Source: JBQTKD01 sp052386455 (GTDB lineage Bacteria > Actinomycetota > Actinomycetes > Sporichthyales > Sporichthyaceae). Taken from it: DNA of 64,000 bases. The notes under the pieces are model-generated. The model saw only the letters and a list, made by a program, of their open reading frames with translations, was not told the DNA's origin and searched no databases. The translations under genes and the position numbers were made by a program. The stretch is taken from NCBI GenBank assembly GCA_052386455.1, contig JBQTKD010000068.1, positions 52,640 to 116,639 of the forward strand, given 5' to 3'. Shown here piece by piece: positions 7,871-16,755 of this stretch (the stretch's first letter is position 1; each line of letters opens with the position of its first letter).

Positions 7871-10369
7871 TTACGTGGAGCTTTCGGCGAGCAGCGCGAC
7901 GGGCAGCGCTGCCAGCACCTCGGCGATCCGTGGCGATCCGGCGAAGGCCTGGTGCGTCAGCAGATCGGTCCACGTGCCGGGCGGGAGGTCGACCGTCTCC
8001 GCGCCCCATCCGCCGGCCTCCGCCAACGCGACCGGCAGGCGCGTGGCGAGCGCTGCGACGCCCTCGCCGCGCACGAAACCGACCAGATGCTCAGAGCCCG
8101 TCGCGAGCGGACGGTAGGCGCCCGCGAAGCACTCCGGACGCTCGCGGCGAAGCCGCAGCGCGCGGGAGGTCACCAGCAGCTTCTCGGCATCGAGGTCCTT
8201 CGGGGCCTCGCCGGCGTCCAGCGCGGCCAGGGCCGCGCGGCGGACGTCGTAGTCGACCGGACGGCGGTTGTCCGGGTCGACGAGGGTGAGCGCGGCAAAC
8301 TCGGCGCCCTGGTAGACGTCCGGGACGCCGGACATCGTCAGCTGCAGCAGTTTCTGACTCAGGCTCACCACGCGCGCGTGCGGAGCCAGCCGGGCCGAGA
8401 ATTCCTCGACGGCCTCGACGATCCGGGCGTCGGCGAGGACGGCTCGGGCGAAGTGGGCGAGCGCGGATTCGTAGGCGGCGTTCTGGGAGGTCCAGGTGGT
8501 GTGCACCTTGGCCTCTCGGGTGGCCTTCTCCAGGTACGCAACGAGGCGGTCCGCGTCGATCGGCCACGCGCCGAGCAGCGTCTGCCACAGCAGGTACTCG
8601 GTCACCGGGTCCGGGCCTGCTGTGTCTGGCCGGCTGCGGCCCTCGCCGGCGGCGCCGCGGTGCCGCATGGCCAACCGGTCCCACTCGGCCACCTCGTCCG
8701 ACCACGTCTCCGGCAGCTCGGCGAGGACGGCGAGCCTTGCCCGGACGTCCTCGCCGCGCTTGGTGTCGTGCGTGGAGAGGGTGGTCATCGTCGCCGGCCA
8801 GTCGCGTTGTACCGCTTCGGCCCACGCGTGGAAACGATCGGGCGCGACCGCGGGGTGCGCCGGGTGGCCGCCGACCTCGTTGACCGACGCCAGCGGGAAC
8901 CAGCGGTAGCCCGCGGTGTCCTCGATGCCCTTGGCCATGGCCGGGCCGGTGGTCTGCTGGAAGCGGACGCAGAACTCGTCGCGGCGTGCGATGTCGTCGA
9001 TCGCTCGGGCTTCTCGCTCGTCCCTCGCTCGTCGCGCTCGCTCGGCGCGCCCCAGCCTGCCGAGCGCGAGGTCCACGACGAGGTCGACGGTGTCGTGCCG
9101 CTCCTCGGGCAGCGCGCGCTTGGCGCGTTCGGCCGCGCCGGTCACGGTGGCGACGGCACGGGAGTCCGCGGGAGTGCCGGGGACGACATAGGCGCGATAC
9201 ACGTCGAAGGCGACGAGCAGTTCGACGAGCGCCTCTTCGAGCCCGCGTCGGGTGTGGTCGCGCAGCCGGACGTTCTCCGCGCAGATGTCGGCGGCCAACG
9301 CCGTCAGGCGCGCGACCTCCGCGTGCAGGCTGGATCGCACGACGTGGCGCTTCGCCGTCTCCACGACGGCGGCGAACTCGATGCGCGGCCCGCCCACGAA
9401 CCGGTGGTAGACCTCCCGCAGTTCTTCGAACCCGGACTGCTCGAGGAACAGACCGCCGATGCGGAACAGGGCGTCGTACCCCGTGGTGCCGTGACACGCC
9501 CAGTCGGCGGGCAGGCTCTCTTCGCCCTCGAGGATCTTCTCGACGACCACCCAGCGGCCGTCGGTCATCTCCTGAAGGTTCCTCAGATACCCGGCAGGAT
9601 CGGCCAAACCGTCCGGGTGATCGATGCGCAGGCCGTCCACGATCCCTTCGCGGACCAAGGCGCCGAGCAGGTAGTGACTGCCGGCGAAGACCTCGGGTTT
9701 CTCGACGCGGATGGCGGCGAGGGTCTCCACGTCGAAGAAGCGGCGATAGTTCAGTTCCTCGTCGCCCACCCGCCAGTACGCCAGCCGGTACCACTGCCGG
9801 TCCAGGAGTTCTTCGAGCGGGAGGTCCTCGGTGCCGGGCCGGATCGGCAGCACGTGGTCGAAGTAGCGCAGTACCGGCCCGTCGTCGGGCGCGTCCGCAC
9901 AGCCGGCGTGGTCCACGACGATCTCGCCGTCGTCCAGGCATTCGTTGATCCGGCGACCGAGCAGCGGCATGAGCATGGCGCGCTGGGGCGTGGTCCAGTC
10001 CACGTCGAACCAGTTGGCGTAGTGCGAGTGCGGGCCGTCGCGCAGCACGGACCAGAGCTGGGCGTTGCGCCACGCCGGCGTCGGCAGCGCCATGTGGTTC
10101 GGGACGACGTCCACGACGACTCCCAGGCCCGCCGCCTTCGCCCGCGCCGCGAGGGCGTGGAAGCCGTCGGCGCCGCCGAGGTCGGGAGCGAGTTCGTCGT
10201 GGTCGACGACGTCGTACCCGTGCGTGGAGCCCGGTACCGCGGCGAGCACGGGGGAGAGGTACAGGTGGCTGACGCCGAGATTCGCGAGGTAGTCGACGAT
10301 CTCGGCGGCGTGCCAGAACCCGAACTCCGCGTGCAGTTGCAGGCGGTAGGTGGCCGAGGGGGTCAGCAT
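7871..10369 (-). CDS. treY: Maltooligosyl trehalose synthase
   Basis: 832-residue GH13 intramolecular transglucosylase converting the reducing end of maltodextrin to an alpha,alpha-1,1 bond; its product is the TreZ substrate. Opens with TPSATYRLQLHAEFGFWHAA, typical of TreY, with VSHLYLSPVLAAVPGSTHGYD shortly after. GH13 regions: DVVPNHMA, GLRIDHPDGL (nucleophile Asp), VEKILEGEE (acid Glu) and STHDTKRGEDVRAR. The ATG at 10369 overlaps the treX stop by 7 nt, so the two are translationally coupled. Length is at the long end of the family, with the usual TreY insertions between regions III and IV. Cytoplasmic. Confidence 0.97.
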   Translation of the reverse strand: MLTPSATYRLQLHAEFGFWHAAEIVDYLANLGVSHLYLSPVLAAVPGSTHGYDVVDHDELAPDLGGADGFHALAARAKAAGLGVVVDVVPNHMALPTPAWRNAQLWSVLRDGPHSHYANWFDVDWTTPQRAMLMPLLGRRINECLDDGEIVVDHAGCADAPDDGPVLRYFDHVLPIRPGTEDLPLEELLDRQWYRLAYWRVGDEELNYRRFFDVETLAAIRVEKPEVFAGSHYLLGALVREGIVDGLRIDHPDGLADPAGYLRNLQEMTDGRWVVVEKILEGEESLPADWACHGTTGYDALFRIGGLFLEQSGFEELREVYHRFVGGPRIEFAAVVETAKRHVVRSSLHAEVARLTALAADICAENVRLRDHTRRGLEEALVELLVAFDVYRAYVVPGTPADSRAVATVTGAAERAKRALPEERHDTVDLVVDLALGRLGRAERARRARDEREARAIDDIARRDEFCVRFQQTTGPAMAKGIEDTAGYRWFPLASVNEVGGHPAHPAVAPDRFHAWAEAVQRDWPATMTTLSTHDTKRGEDVRARLAVLAELPETWSDEVAEWDRLAMRHRGAAGEGRSRPDTAGPDPVTEYLLWQTLLGAWPIDADRLVAYLEKATREAKVHTTWTSQNAAYESALAHFARAVLADARIVEAVEEFSARLAPHARVVSLSQKLLQLTMSGVPDVYQGAEFAALTLVDPDNRRPVDYDVRRAALAALDAGEAPKDLDAEKLLVTSRALRLRRERPECFAGAYRPLATGSEHLVGFVRGEGVAALATRLPVALAEAGGWGAETVDLPPGTWTDLLTHQAFAGSPRIAEVLAALPVALLAESST

Positions 10370-12465
10370 CGTTGGAGCACCAGGAGAGATCGGTCGGACA
10401 GGGTCAGCTTTTCGTCCGCGCGGTGCCGGGCGGCGGTCGCGGCGTTGGGCGCGGCGGTGTCCAGGACGGGCATCCACGCGGTGCCCCACGACTCGTCGGG
10501 CAGCGCGAAGTCCACCGGCTCGTGGCTCGCGTTGAAGATCAGGTAGAAGGAGTCGTCGGTCAGCCGTTCGCCGTTGGAGCCCGCCTCGCTGATCGCGGAC
10601 CCGTTGAGGAAGACCGCAACGCTCTTCGCGTACCCGGTAGCCCAGTCCTCCTCGGTCATCCCGACGGCGGCCGGAGTGAACCAGGCGATGTCCGGCAGCG
10701 CGCCGTCGTGGGCCGCTCCGGAGAAGAAGCGCCGCCGGCGTAGCACCGGATGGGCGGCGCGCAGCTGCGCGGCCGCGCGGGTGAAGGCGAGCAGGTCGCC
10801 GTCGACGGCGCCCCAGTCCACCCAGGAGATCTCGTTGTCCTGGCAGTACGCGTTGTTGTTCCCGCGCTGGGTCCGGCCCAGTTCGTCGCCGTGCAGCAGC
10901 ATCGGCACGCCCTGGGACAGGAACAGCGTCGCGATCAGGTTGCGCTGCTGACGGGCCCTCAGTTCCAGCACCTCGGGATCGTCGGTGTCGCCCTCGGCGC
11001 CGCAGTTCCACGACCGGTTGTGGCTCTCGCCGTCTCGGTTGTCCTCGCCGTTGGCCTCGTTGTGCTTGTCGTTGTAGGAGACGAGGTCCCGCAGCGTGAA
11101 CCCGTCGTGCGCGGTGACGAAGTTGATCGAGGCGTACGGCCGGCGCCCGTCGCCCTGGTACAGGTCGGAGGAGCCGGTGAGGCGGGAGGCGAACTCGCCC
11201 AGGGAGTGCGGCTCGCCGCGCCAGAAGTCGCGGACCTCGTCGCGGTACTTGCCGTTCCACTCGGTCCACAGCGGCGGGAAGTTGCCCACCTGGTAGCCGC
11301 CCTCGCCGAGGTCCCACGGTTCGGCGATGAGCTTGACCTGGCTGATCACCGGGTCCTGCTGGACGAGGTCGAAGAACGCGGAGAGCCGGTCCACCTCGTG
11401 GAACTGGCGCGCCAGGGAGGCGGCGAGGTCGAAGCGGAAGCCGTCGACGTGCATCTCCAGCACCCAGTACCGCAGCGAATCCATGATCATCTGCAGCACG
11501 TGGGGGTGGCGCATCAGCATCGTGTTCCCGGTGCCGGTGGTGTCGTAGTAGTACCGGGGGTCCTCGCCGAGGCGGTAGTAGGAGGCGTTGTCGATGCCGC
11601 GGTAGCTCAGCGTCGGGCCGAGGTGGTTGCCCTCGGCGGTGTGGTTGTAGACGACGTCGAGGATGACCTCGATGCCCGCGCGGTGCAGGGTCTTCACCAT
11701 CGCCCGGAACTCCTGCACCTGGCGGCCGCCGCCGGGGCGGGAGGCGTACCCGTTGTGCGGAGCGAAGAACGCGAGGGTGTTGTACCCCCAGTAGTTGCGC
11801 AGCCCGCGGTCGGCGAGGTGGTGGTCGTGGACGAACTGGTGCACCGGCATGAGTTCGACGGCGGTCACGCCCAGGCTCTTGAGATGGTCGATCATCACCG
11901 GGTGCGCGAGGCCCGCGTAGGTGCCGCGGACGAACCGGGGAATGTCCGGGTGAGCGATCGTCAGGCCCTTCACGTGGGCCTCGTAGATCACCGTGCGGTG
12001 ATACGGGATGCGCGGGTGGCGGTCGTCGCCCCAGTCGAAGAACGGGTTCGACACGACGCCGTGCACCGTGTACTTCGCGCTGTTGGCGTTGTTCACCCGG
12101 TGCGGGGCGTTGAACCGGTAGCTGTACAGGGCCTCGTTCCAGAGGATCTCGCCGTCGACGGCCTTGGCGTACGGGTCGACGAGGAGCTTGTTGCGATTGC
12201 AGCGGTGCCCCTGAGCGGCGTCGGCGGGCCCGTGCACCCGGTACCCGTACCGCTGTCCCGGCTCGATGCCGGGGAGGTAGCCGTGGTGCACGAACCCGTC
12301 GACCTCGGGCAGGTCGACGCGCGCCTCGCGGCCTCGCTCGTCGATCAGACAGAGTTCGACGCGCTGGGCTACCTCGGAGAACAGGGCGAAGTTCGTGCCC
12401 GCGCCGTCGTAGGTGGCGCCGAGCGGATAGGCGGTTCCGGGCCAGACCGTGGTGGGGTCGGTCAT
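10363..12465 (-). CDS. treX: Glycogen debranching enzyme (isoamylase type)
   Basis: 700-residue GlgX/TreX enzyme hydrolysing alpha-1,6 branches and feeding linear dextrins to TreY. N-terminal CBM48 (WPGTAYPLGATYDGAGTNFA), then GH13 regions DVVYNHTAEG, GFRFDLAAS (nucleophile), IAEPWD (acid) and VTAHDGFTL. The stretch NNAYCQDNEISWVDW near residue 520 is a hallmark of bacterial debranching enzymes. First gene of the treX-treY unit. A 37-nt gap separates it from the upstream dioxygenase, so transcription could enter from that gene. Confidence 0.97.
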   Translation of the reverse strand: MTDPTTVWPGTAYPLGATYDGAGTNFALFSEVAQRVELCLIDERGREARVDLPEVDGFVHHGYLPGIEPGQRYGYRVHGPADAAQGHRCNRNKLLVDPYAKAVDGEILWNEALYSYRFNAPHRVNNANSAKYTVHGVVSNPFFDWGDDRHPRIPYHRTVIYEAHVKGLTIAHPDIPRFVRGTYAGLAHPVMIDHLKSLGVTAVELMPVHQFVHDHHLADRGLRNYWGYNTLAFFAPHNGYASRPGGGRQVQEFRAMVKTLHRAGIEVILDVVYNHTAEGNHLGPTLSYRGIDNASYYRLGEDPRYYYDTTGTGNTMLMRHPHVLQMIMDSLRYWVLEMHVDGFRFDLAASLARQFHEVDRLSAFFDLVQQDPVISQVKLIAEPWDLGEGGYQVGNFPPLWTEWNGKYRDEVRDFWRGEPHSLGEFASRLTGSSDLYQGDGRRPYASINFVTAHDGFTLRDLVSYNDKHNEANGEDNRDGESHNRSWNCGAEGDTDDPEVLELRARQQRNLIATLFLSQGVPMLLHGDELGRTQRGNNNAYCQDNEISWVDWGAVDGDLLAFTRAAAQLRAAHPVLRRRRFFSGAAHDGALPDIAWFTPAAVGMTEEDWATGYAKSVAVFLNGSAISEAGSNGERLTDDSFYLIFNASHEPVDFALPDESWGTAWMPVLDTAAPNAATAARHRADEKLTLSDRSLLVLQRC

Positions 12466-12502
12466 GTGGTGGGCAGTCCCTCTGGTCGAACGAACCTCTA
12501 CC

Positions 12503-13198
12503 TCACACAGGTACCCCCAAGGTCGCGAGGTAACCGGATTTCACCGAACCGGTTACCTCGGCCACCTGCTGGTCGTGGCCGTCGGCGAACACGCCGTCCC
12601 GCTCCAGGGACACCCGCCGCAGGTTCGCGACGCTGCGCTCGTACCCCTGGCTCGCGTACACCTCGCGGCACGCGTCTTCCGGGAAGGCCAGTTGCGAGGT
12701 CTTGAGGGGAGCGCCGGAGCGGCGCGCGGTGCGCAGATCCGGGTACACGTCGAAGTGCACGTGCGGCCAGCGGCCCGGATACACGCCCGGGAACACGCTC
12801 AGGAACTCGACCACGCCGTCGTCGTCGGCAACCTGGACCCCGCGCAGATAGTTCTGGCTGCGCACGCCGGGGTCGTAGAGGGAGTACAGGGCGTCGCGAT
12901 CGCACAGCCAGACGTACACCGCCGCGCCGGGCAGCGGATCGCCGTCGCGCGTCACGGTGAGGCGCAGCAGCAGGTCGACGCCCTCGGCCCGGCCCCGAGC
13001 AGAGCCGAAGCTGCGGCGAATGTCCCGCCGCACGATGCCGGGCTTGTTCAGCACGTTCGGCCCGCCGTTGCTGCCGTCTCCCGGGAACGGTCCTGCGGTC
13101 TCGTCGGGAATCTCGCGCGTGCTCGCGGCGGCGCGCCCGCCCGCGACCACCCACAGTGCGGCCCCGCTCGCGAGGCCCAACAGCCGTCGACGTTCCAT
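12503..13198 (-). CDS. Tat-exported intradiol ring-cleavage dioxygenase-like protein
   Basis: 231-residue protein with the non-haem Fe(III) intradiol dioxygenase fold. The ATG at 13198 gives a twin-arginine leader (MERRRLLGLASGAAL), so export is predicted; longer GTG/ATG starts run back into palindrome B. TAGPFPGDG is the usual family start; likely iron ligands are Tyr in YSLYD, Tyr in PGVYPGRW and the two His in PHVHFDV. QNYLRGVQVADDDGVVEFLSV matches the core. Secreted members of this family are often annotated without known substrate. Downstream of the hydrolase/LLM pair with palindrome B between them. Confidence 0.85.
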   Translation of the reverse strand: MERRRLLGLASGAALWVVAGGRAAASTREIPDETAGPFPGDGSNGGPNVLNKPGIVRRDIRRSFGSARGRAEGVDLLLRLTVTRDGDPLPGAAVYVWLCDRDALYSLYDPGVRSQNYLRGVQVADDDGVVEFLSVFPGVYPGRWPHVHFDVYPDLRTARRSGAPLKTSQLAFPEDACREVYASQGYERSVANLRRVSLERDGVFADGHDQQVAEVTGSVKSGYLATLGVPV

Positions 13199-13238
13199 GG
13201 CCACTGTTCGGTCCCGAGGCGGGTGCCGGACGGGTCCA

Positions 13239-13282
13239 GCGTCCGACCAACGGTGACCCATAGCTCACGGTTGGTCGGACGC
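13239..13282 (-). repeat. 44-nt intergenic palindrome, copy B
   Basis: Perfect 10-bp arms GCGTCCGACC (13239-13248) and GGTCGGACGC (13273-13282), with the stem extended inward by AACgGTGA / TCACgGTT; the loop reads CTATGG on the minus strand. It lies 5 nt after the stop of the alpha/beta hydrolase gene and upstream of the dioxygenase start. Confidence 0.85.
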
Positions 13283-13287
13283 AACGC

Positions 13288-14079
13288 TCAGCCGGCGAGA
13301 AACTCCTCGAGCATCGGGCCGACGGCGTCGAGGCGCTCGAGCTGCGGGACGTGGGCCGCGTTGGCGAGGATCTCGACGCGGGAGCCCTTGATCAGGCGGC
13401 CGAAGTCGTGCGCGTAGGCAGGGTCCAGCACCTTGTCCTGCTCGCCCCACACGATCAGCGTGGGGGCGGAGATGCGGTGGATGCGCCGGTCCAGGCCGCG
13501 GTCCGGAATCGGCCACCAGTACTTGCCCGCGACACCCATGGTCCAGGTCAGCGCGATCAGCGCCTCGCCGAGTTCCTCCGGGTCCGTCGGCATGGTGAGG
13601 GCCGCCTGGGCGACCGGGCCGGCCGGGTCGGCGAAGGCGGCGACCGCCAACTCCTCCAGGCTGAGCAGGTACGGGTTCGCCCAGATCCGGTTCTCGACCC
13701 ACAGCCCGGGTGCGGACATCAGGACGAGTTTCGACACTCGGTGCGGGCAGGTGGCCGCGAGCTCGGCGGCGACCATGCCGCCGAAGGAGTGTCCGACAAC
13801 CGGGACCGAGTCCAGGCCGAGCGCGGTGAGGATCTCGTCGTAGACCAGCACCAGGTCGAACACGTCGTGGACGGCCTTGTGCGCGTCCGGATCGCCCGGA
13901 GCGGTGCCGGGCAGGTACGGCGCGTACACGGTGTGGTGGGCGGCGAGGGAGTCCAGGAACGGGTCCCATGCCAAGCCCATCAGGTTGTGCAGGAACACCA
14001 GGGGCGGGCCCTCGCCGCCGACCAGCACCTGGGTGCGGACCTCGCCGTCCCAGACCTCGACGTTGCGAACCTCGGGCAT
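13288..14079 (-). CDS. Alpha/beta hydrolase
   Basis: 263-residue hydrolase of the alpha/beta fold. Catalytic Ser is in VVGHSFGGMVAAE (about residue 96), the acid in LIVWGEQDKVLDP (about 217) and the His in ANAAHVPQLE (about 245); the oxyanion motif is FLHNLMG rather than the usual HG. ATG at 14079 overlaps the upstream LLM oxidoreductase stop by one base (TGATG), so the two are coupled. Meta-cleavage product hydrolases and epoxide hydrolases look similar; substrate not predictable. Pairing with a flavin monooxygenase-like gene suggests degradation of an organic compound (inference). Confidence 0.9.
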   Translation of the reverse strand: MPEVRNVEVWDGEVRTQVLVGGEGPPLVFLHNLMGLAWDPFLDSLAAHHTVYAPYLPGTAPGDPDAHKAVHDVFDLVLVYDEILTALGLDSVPVVGHSFGGMVAAELAATCPHRVSKLVLMSAPGLWVENRIWANPYLLSLEELAVAAFADPAGPVAQAALTMPTDPEELGEALIALTWTMGVAGKYWWPIPDRGLDRRIHRISAPTLIVWGEQDKVLDPAYAHDFGRLIKGSRVEILANAAHVPQLERLDAVGPMLEEFLAG

Positions 14080-15311
14080 CAGTTGACTCCTCGCTGTCCG
14101 CGCAGCTTCTGCGGCCACCACTCGTTGACCCAGCCCTCGTCGTCCCACACGTCGGTGAGCTTGGGCAGCACGTCCGAGCAGAACAGCGAGATCGAGTCCA
14201 TCGTCAGCTCGTGCGGCATCGACCCGATGTGCTGACCCACCATCAGGTTGCCTACCCGCAGGGTCTTCACGGCGTCGACGAGCTTGTCCCGCACGGTCGC
14301 GGGCGAGCCTGCGATCACGATGTCCTTGTCGACGAAGTCCTTGTACGTGTAGTTCTTGAAGTTCGCCATCATCTCCATCTGCTTGATGCCCGTGCCGCTG
14401 CGGATGCTGTTCGCGAGGCTCGGGTAGTCCGCGTGGCCCGGCAGGCCCCAGTGGTGCAGCGGGACGTGCAGGCAGTTGTCGAAGAAGTAGCGGATGTGCT
14501 TGGCGAACAGCTTCTCGGCCTGCGCGTCGGTGTCCGCGACGGCGACGATCTGCGCGAAGCCGGCCCGGTACGGGTTGCGGTCCAGGCCCTCCTGCTCGGC
14601 GAAGTTCCAGAAGCCGTCCATCACCCTCTTGCCGAGCTGGCTGCCGAAGAACGACAGCATGCAGTACGCGTGGTTGTTGCGCGCCGTGAACTGCCAGGTG
14701 GACAGGCTGCCGAGGCCGGGGATCCACACCGGCACCGGGTCCTGGATTGGGCGCGGCCACACGTTCACCGACGGCAGCTGGCTGTACTTGCCGTTGAAGG
14801 CGAAGGTCTCCTTCGAGTACCACGCCTTCAGGATCAGCTCGTGCGCCTCGAGGTACCGCTCCCGCTGCTCGATCGGCGGGACGCCCATGACCTGGTTGGT
14901 GTCCATCGACGTGCCCGCGGGCATGCCCGCGACGAGGCGCCCGCCGGAGATCGAGTCGAGCATCGCGTACTCCTCCGCGATGCGCAGCGGGTGCACGTTC
15001 GGCAGCGTCGAGCCGATCTGCACGATGCCCACCGGCAGGTGCTGCGTGGCGTGCGCCAGCGCCGCTCCCATGAGGTTCGGGTTCGGCATGAAGCCGTACG
15101 CGTTCTGGTGGTGTTCGTTGACGCAGACGCCGTCGTAGCCCATCTCGGCCGCGTGCAGCAGCTCGGTCATCGTCCAGCGGTAGTACTGGCCCACCCGCTC
15201 CGGGTCGGCGAGCTCGTGCCAGGGCGGTGTCACCCAGACCGATGGATAGCGAGTGTTGAAGTCCGCCGGCAGCTCGCGGTGCGGCATGAGGTGGAACATC
15301 GAGACCTTCAC
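14079..15311 (-). CDS. LLM-class flavin-dependent oxidoreductase
   Basis: 410-residue luciferase-like (F420- or FMN-dependent) oxidoreductase. Typical motifs: VNEHHQNAYGFMPNPNL (about residues 62-78), AEEYAMLDSISGGRLVAGMPAG, and a C-terminal AGSPATVRDKLVDAV. The GTG at 15311 follows GGGGAGG by four bases and begins VKVSMFHLMPHR. First gene of an apparent LLM-hydrolase(-dioxygenase) unit. A 6-bp inverted repeat (15408-15423) lies about 100 nt upstream and could be a repressor site. Whether the cofactor is F420 or FMN cannot be told from these residues. Confidence 0.9.
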   Translation of the reverse strand: MKVSMFHLMPHRELPADFNTRYPSVWVTPPWHELADPERVGQYYRWTMTELLHAAEMGYDGVCVNEHHQNAYGFMPNPNLMGAALAHATQHLPVGIVQIGSTLPNVHPLRIAEEYAMLDSISGGRLVAGMPAGTSMDTNQVMGVPPIEQRERYLEAHELILKAWYSKETFAFNGKYSQLPSVNVWPRPIQDPVPVWIPGLGSLSTWQFTARNNHAYCMLSFFGSQLGKRVMDGFWNFAEQEGLDRNPYRAGFAQIVAVADTDAQAEKLFAKHIRYFFDNCLHVPLHHWGLPGHADYPSLANSIRSGTGIKQMEMMANFKNYTYKDFVDKDIVIAGSPATVRDKLVDAVKTLRVGNLMVGQHIGSMPHELTMDSISLFCSDVLPKLTDVWDDEGWVNEWWPQKLRGQRGVN

Positions 15312-15407
15312 GGTGCCTCCCCTTCGAGGTTGGCTCCATCCCACCGGCGACCGCGCCGGCGCGCAATGGCCGGCACGCCCGCGGCGACGGCGTATTTCCT
15401 TTCCAAG

Positions 15408-15423
15408 TGTCGCGGCTGCGACA
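15408..15423. promoter_or_regulatory. Inverted repeat upstream of the LLM operon
   Basis: TGTCGC (15408-15413) and GCGACA (15418-15423) separated by 4 nt, in the 140-nt gap upstream of the LLM gene and downstream of the neighbouring hydrolase stop. Compatible with a dimeric repressor site or a small terminator hairpin; no regulator gene is adjacent. Confidence 0.35.
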
Positions 15424-15451
15424 GATGGGGCGCATCGCGATCAGCGTTCCG

Positions 15452-16504
15452 TCACGGGGCGAGTCCCTTCGCCGCGAGCCAGGAGACGATCTCGGCGGTG
15501 TAGGCGGGCATCGAGCGGTGCGCGGCCATGGCGTGGCCTGCGTTGGCCGGCGCGGACAGTGCGACGTCGCAGCCGCAGTGTCGCTGCCAGTACGCGAACT
15601 CGGCGGCGGCCTGCTCCGGCGGAAAGATCGCGTCGCGTTCGGGGAAGACGAGCAAGATTGGCAGATCGGGCCCGACCTTGGTGGTGGCGGCCAGATTCTC
15701 GGCGAGGAACGCCGGCGCCGTCGTGAACTCCGCGGCAGGCCAGGGGCCGTACCCGCCCGCGCACCACTCGTCGCGCACCGCGGGATGGACCTCGGGGACG
15801 TGCAGCGCCCATCGGGTGCACGTCGCCTCGGTCGGAACGACCTTCAGGTAGTCGCTCCCGGCCGCCAACTGGCGGGTCTGCTCCGGGAGGAAGTAGCCGG
15901 CGAAGTCGGCCGCGAAGCCCAGGTTGCTCCACCCGGTGGGAATTGCGGCGGCGACGTCGCCGTAGGTGCCGGGGTAGCCGCCGACGATCGCCCCGCCGAA
16001 GCTGTCGCCGACGAGCACCACCGTCGAGGTGGCGGGACCGGGAGCAGTGCCGGGGCTCGCGCACGATCCGTCCGTTGCGGCTCGGTAGGAGCCGTCCTTC
16101 GTCTGGGTCACGACGTCGTGCAGCATCGCGCGGGCACCGGACCCGGTGAGACGGTATCCGCCGCGCGCCCGGTCGTAGGGGCTCTTGCCGTAGCCGAGGC
16201 GGTCGTAGGCGATCACGAGGTACCCGGCGCGCGCGAGGTTGCGGGCCACCGAGAAGTCCGGGCGGGCGTCCCAGTAGTCGTGCGTCGGACCGCCGCCGTG
16301 GACGAGGACGATCGCGGTCGTGCTCGCGGTGGGCTTGCCACGGTAGAAGCGCTTGCCGTAGAGCACGACCGGGTCCGGGTCGCCGGGATTGTGCGCGGCG
16401 AAGCAGACTTCGTCGGTCCCGACGTCCTGTGCACTCGATGCCGGAATCGGGACGAGCGCAACCAGGGCCGCGACGATCGCGGCGGTCCAGGCGAGGAGTT
16501 TCAC
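15452..16504 (-). CDS. Secreted alpha/beta hydrolase (module 1)
   Basis: 350-residue exported alpha/beta hydrolase. The GTG at 16504 starts VKLLAWTAAIVAALVALVPI, a clear signal peptide, with AGGGGAC just upstream; starts further back would include the SDR relic. Oxyanion motif HGGGPTHDYWD (about residue 72), nucleophile Ser in VVLVGDSFGGAIVGG (about 165), acid in FPERDAIFPPEQ, His in ANAGHAMAAH. Paralogue of the hydrolase at 27484-28542: both share YLVIAYDRLGYxKSPY. It is transcribed divergently from SARP regulator 1, as the other hydrolase is from regulator 2. Confidence 0.88.
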   Translation of the reverse strand: MKLLAWTAAIVAALVALVPIPASSAQDVGTDEVCFAAHNPGDPDPVVLYGKRFYRGKPTASTTAIVLVHGGGPTHDYWDARPDFSVARNLARAGYLVIAYDRLGYGKSPYDRARGGYRLTGSGARAMLHDVVTQTKDGSYRAATDGSCASPGTAPGPATSTVVLVGDSFGGAIVGGYPGTYGDVAAAIPTGWSNLGFAADFAGYFLPEQTRQLAAGSDYLKVVPTEATCTRWALHVPEVHPAVRDEWCAGGYGPWPAAEFTTAPAFLAENLAATTKVGPDLPILLVFPERDAIFPPEQAAAEFAYWQRHCGCDVALSAPANAGHAMAAHRSMPAYTAEIVSWLAAKGLAP

Positions 16505-16515
16505 GTGACGTCCCC

Positions 16516-16618
16516 TCAGGCCAGCCCGGCGGTGACGCCGCCGTCCCGCGACGTAGGCGGCACCGATGCCACGTCCCCTGCCGGGCGCCACTGCCGCCTT
16601 GCCCGCCAACCTGTCCAT
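16516..16618 (-). pseudogene. Internally deleted SDR oxidoreductase relic
   Basis: From an ATG at 16618 the frame reads MDRLAGKAAVAPGRGRGIGA then AYVAG, a degraded copy of an SDR N-terminus (normally GKVAVVTGGGRGIG). In the next frame the same stretch continues SRDGGVTAGLA and stops at 16516-16518, which resembles an SDR C-terminus (DGGVTAG). The two ends are fused with the roughly 230-residue middle missing and a frame change at the junction. It sits between the module 1 hydrolase and regulator 1, where modules 2 and 3 have methyltransferase genes. Confidence 0.55.
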
Positions 16619-16671
16619 GCTTTCCTCCCGCGTCGTCGTTGGCCGGAGCGTGCCGGCGGCCGATGGCGGCA

Positions 16672-16691
16672 CGAATGCAGCTCGAATGCAG
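16672..16691 (+). promoter_or_regulatory. 11-bp-phased direct repeat, predicted SARP site of regulator 1
   Basis: CGAATGCAG at 16672-16680 and again at 16683-16691, exact copies 11 bp apart, i.e. one helical turn, as in known SARP operators. It is followed by a CCCTACGCT box (16717-16725), in which TACGCT fits a TAnnnT -10, and then the ATG at 16756. The same octamer recurs at the TA promoter after the regulator gene. Confidence 0.55.
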
Positions 16692-16755
16692 CGGGGGTGC
16701 GCGCGACGGCGCGGCGCCCTACGCTCGCGTTCGTTCGCAGCGGACGAGGAGTGCG

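Noticed and set aside
7673..10546. 957-codon plus-strand open frame opposite treY
   Set aside because: Antisense shadow of treY in GC-rich DNA; Val/Arg/Gly-rich, no domain, and treY motifs on the other strand are decisive.
10750..12705. 651-codon plus-strand open frame opposite treX
   Set aside because: Val/Glu-rich mirror of treX codons, no recognisable protein features.
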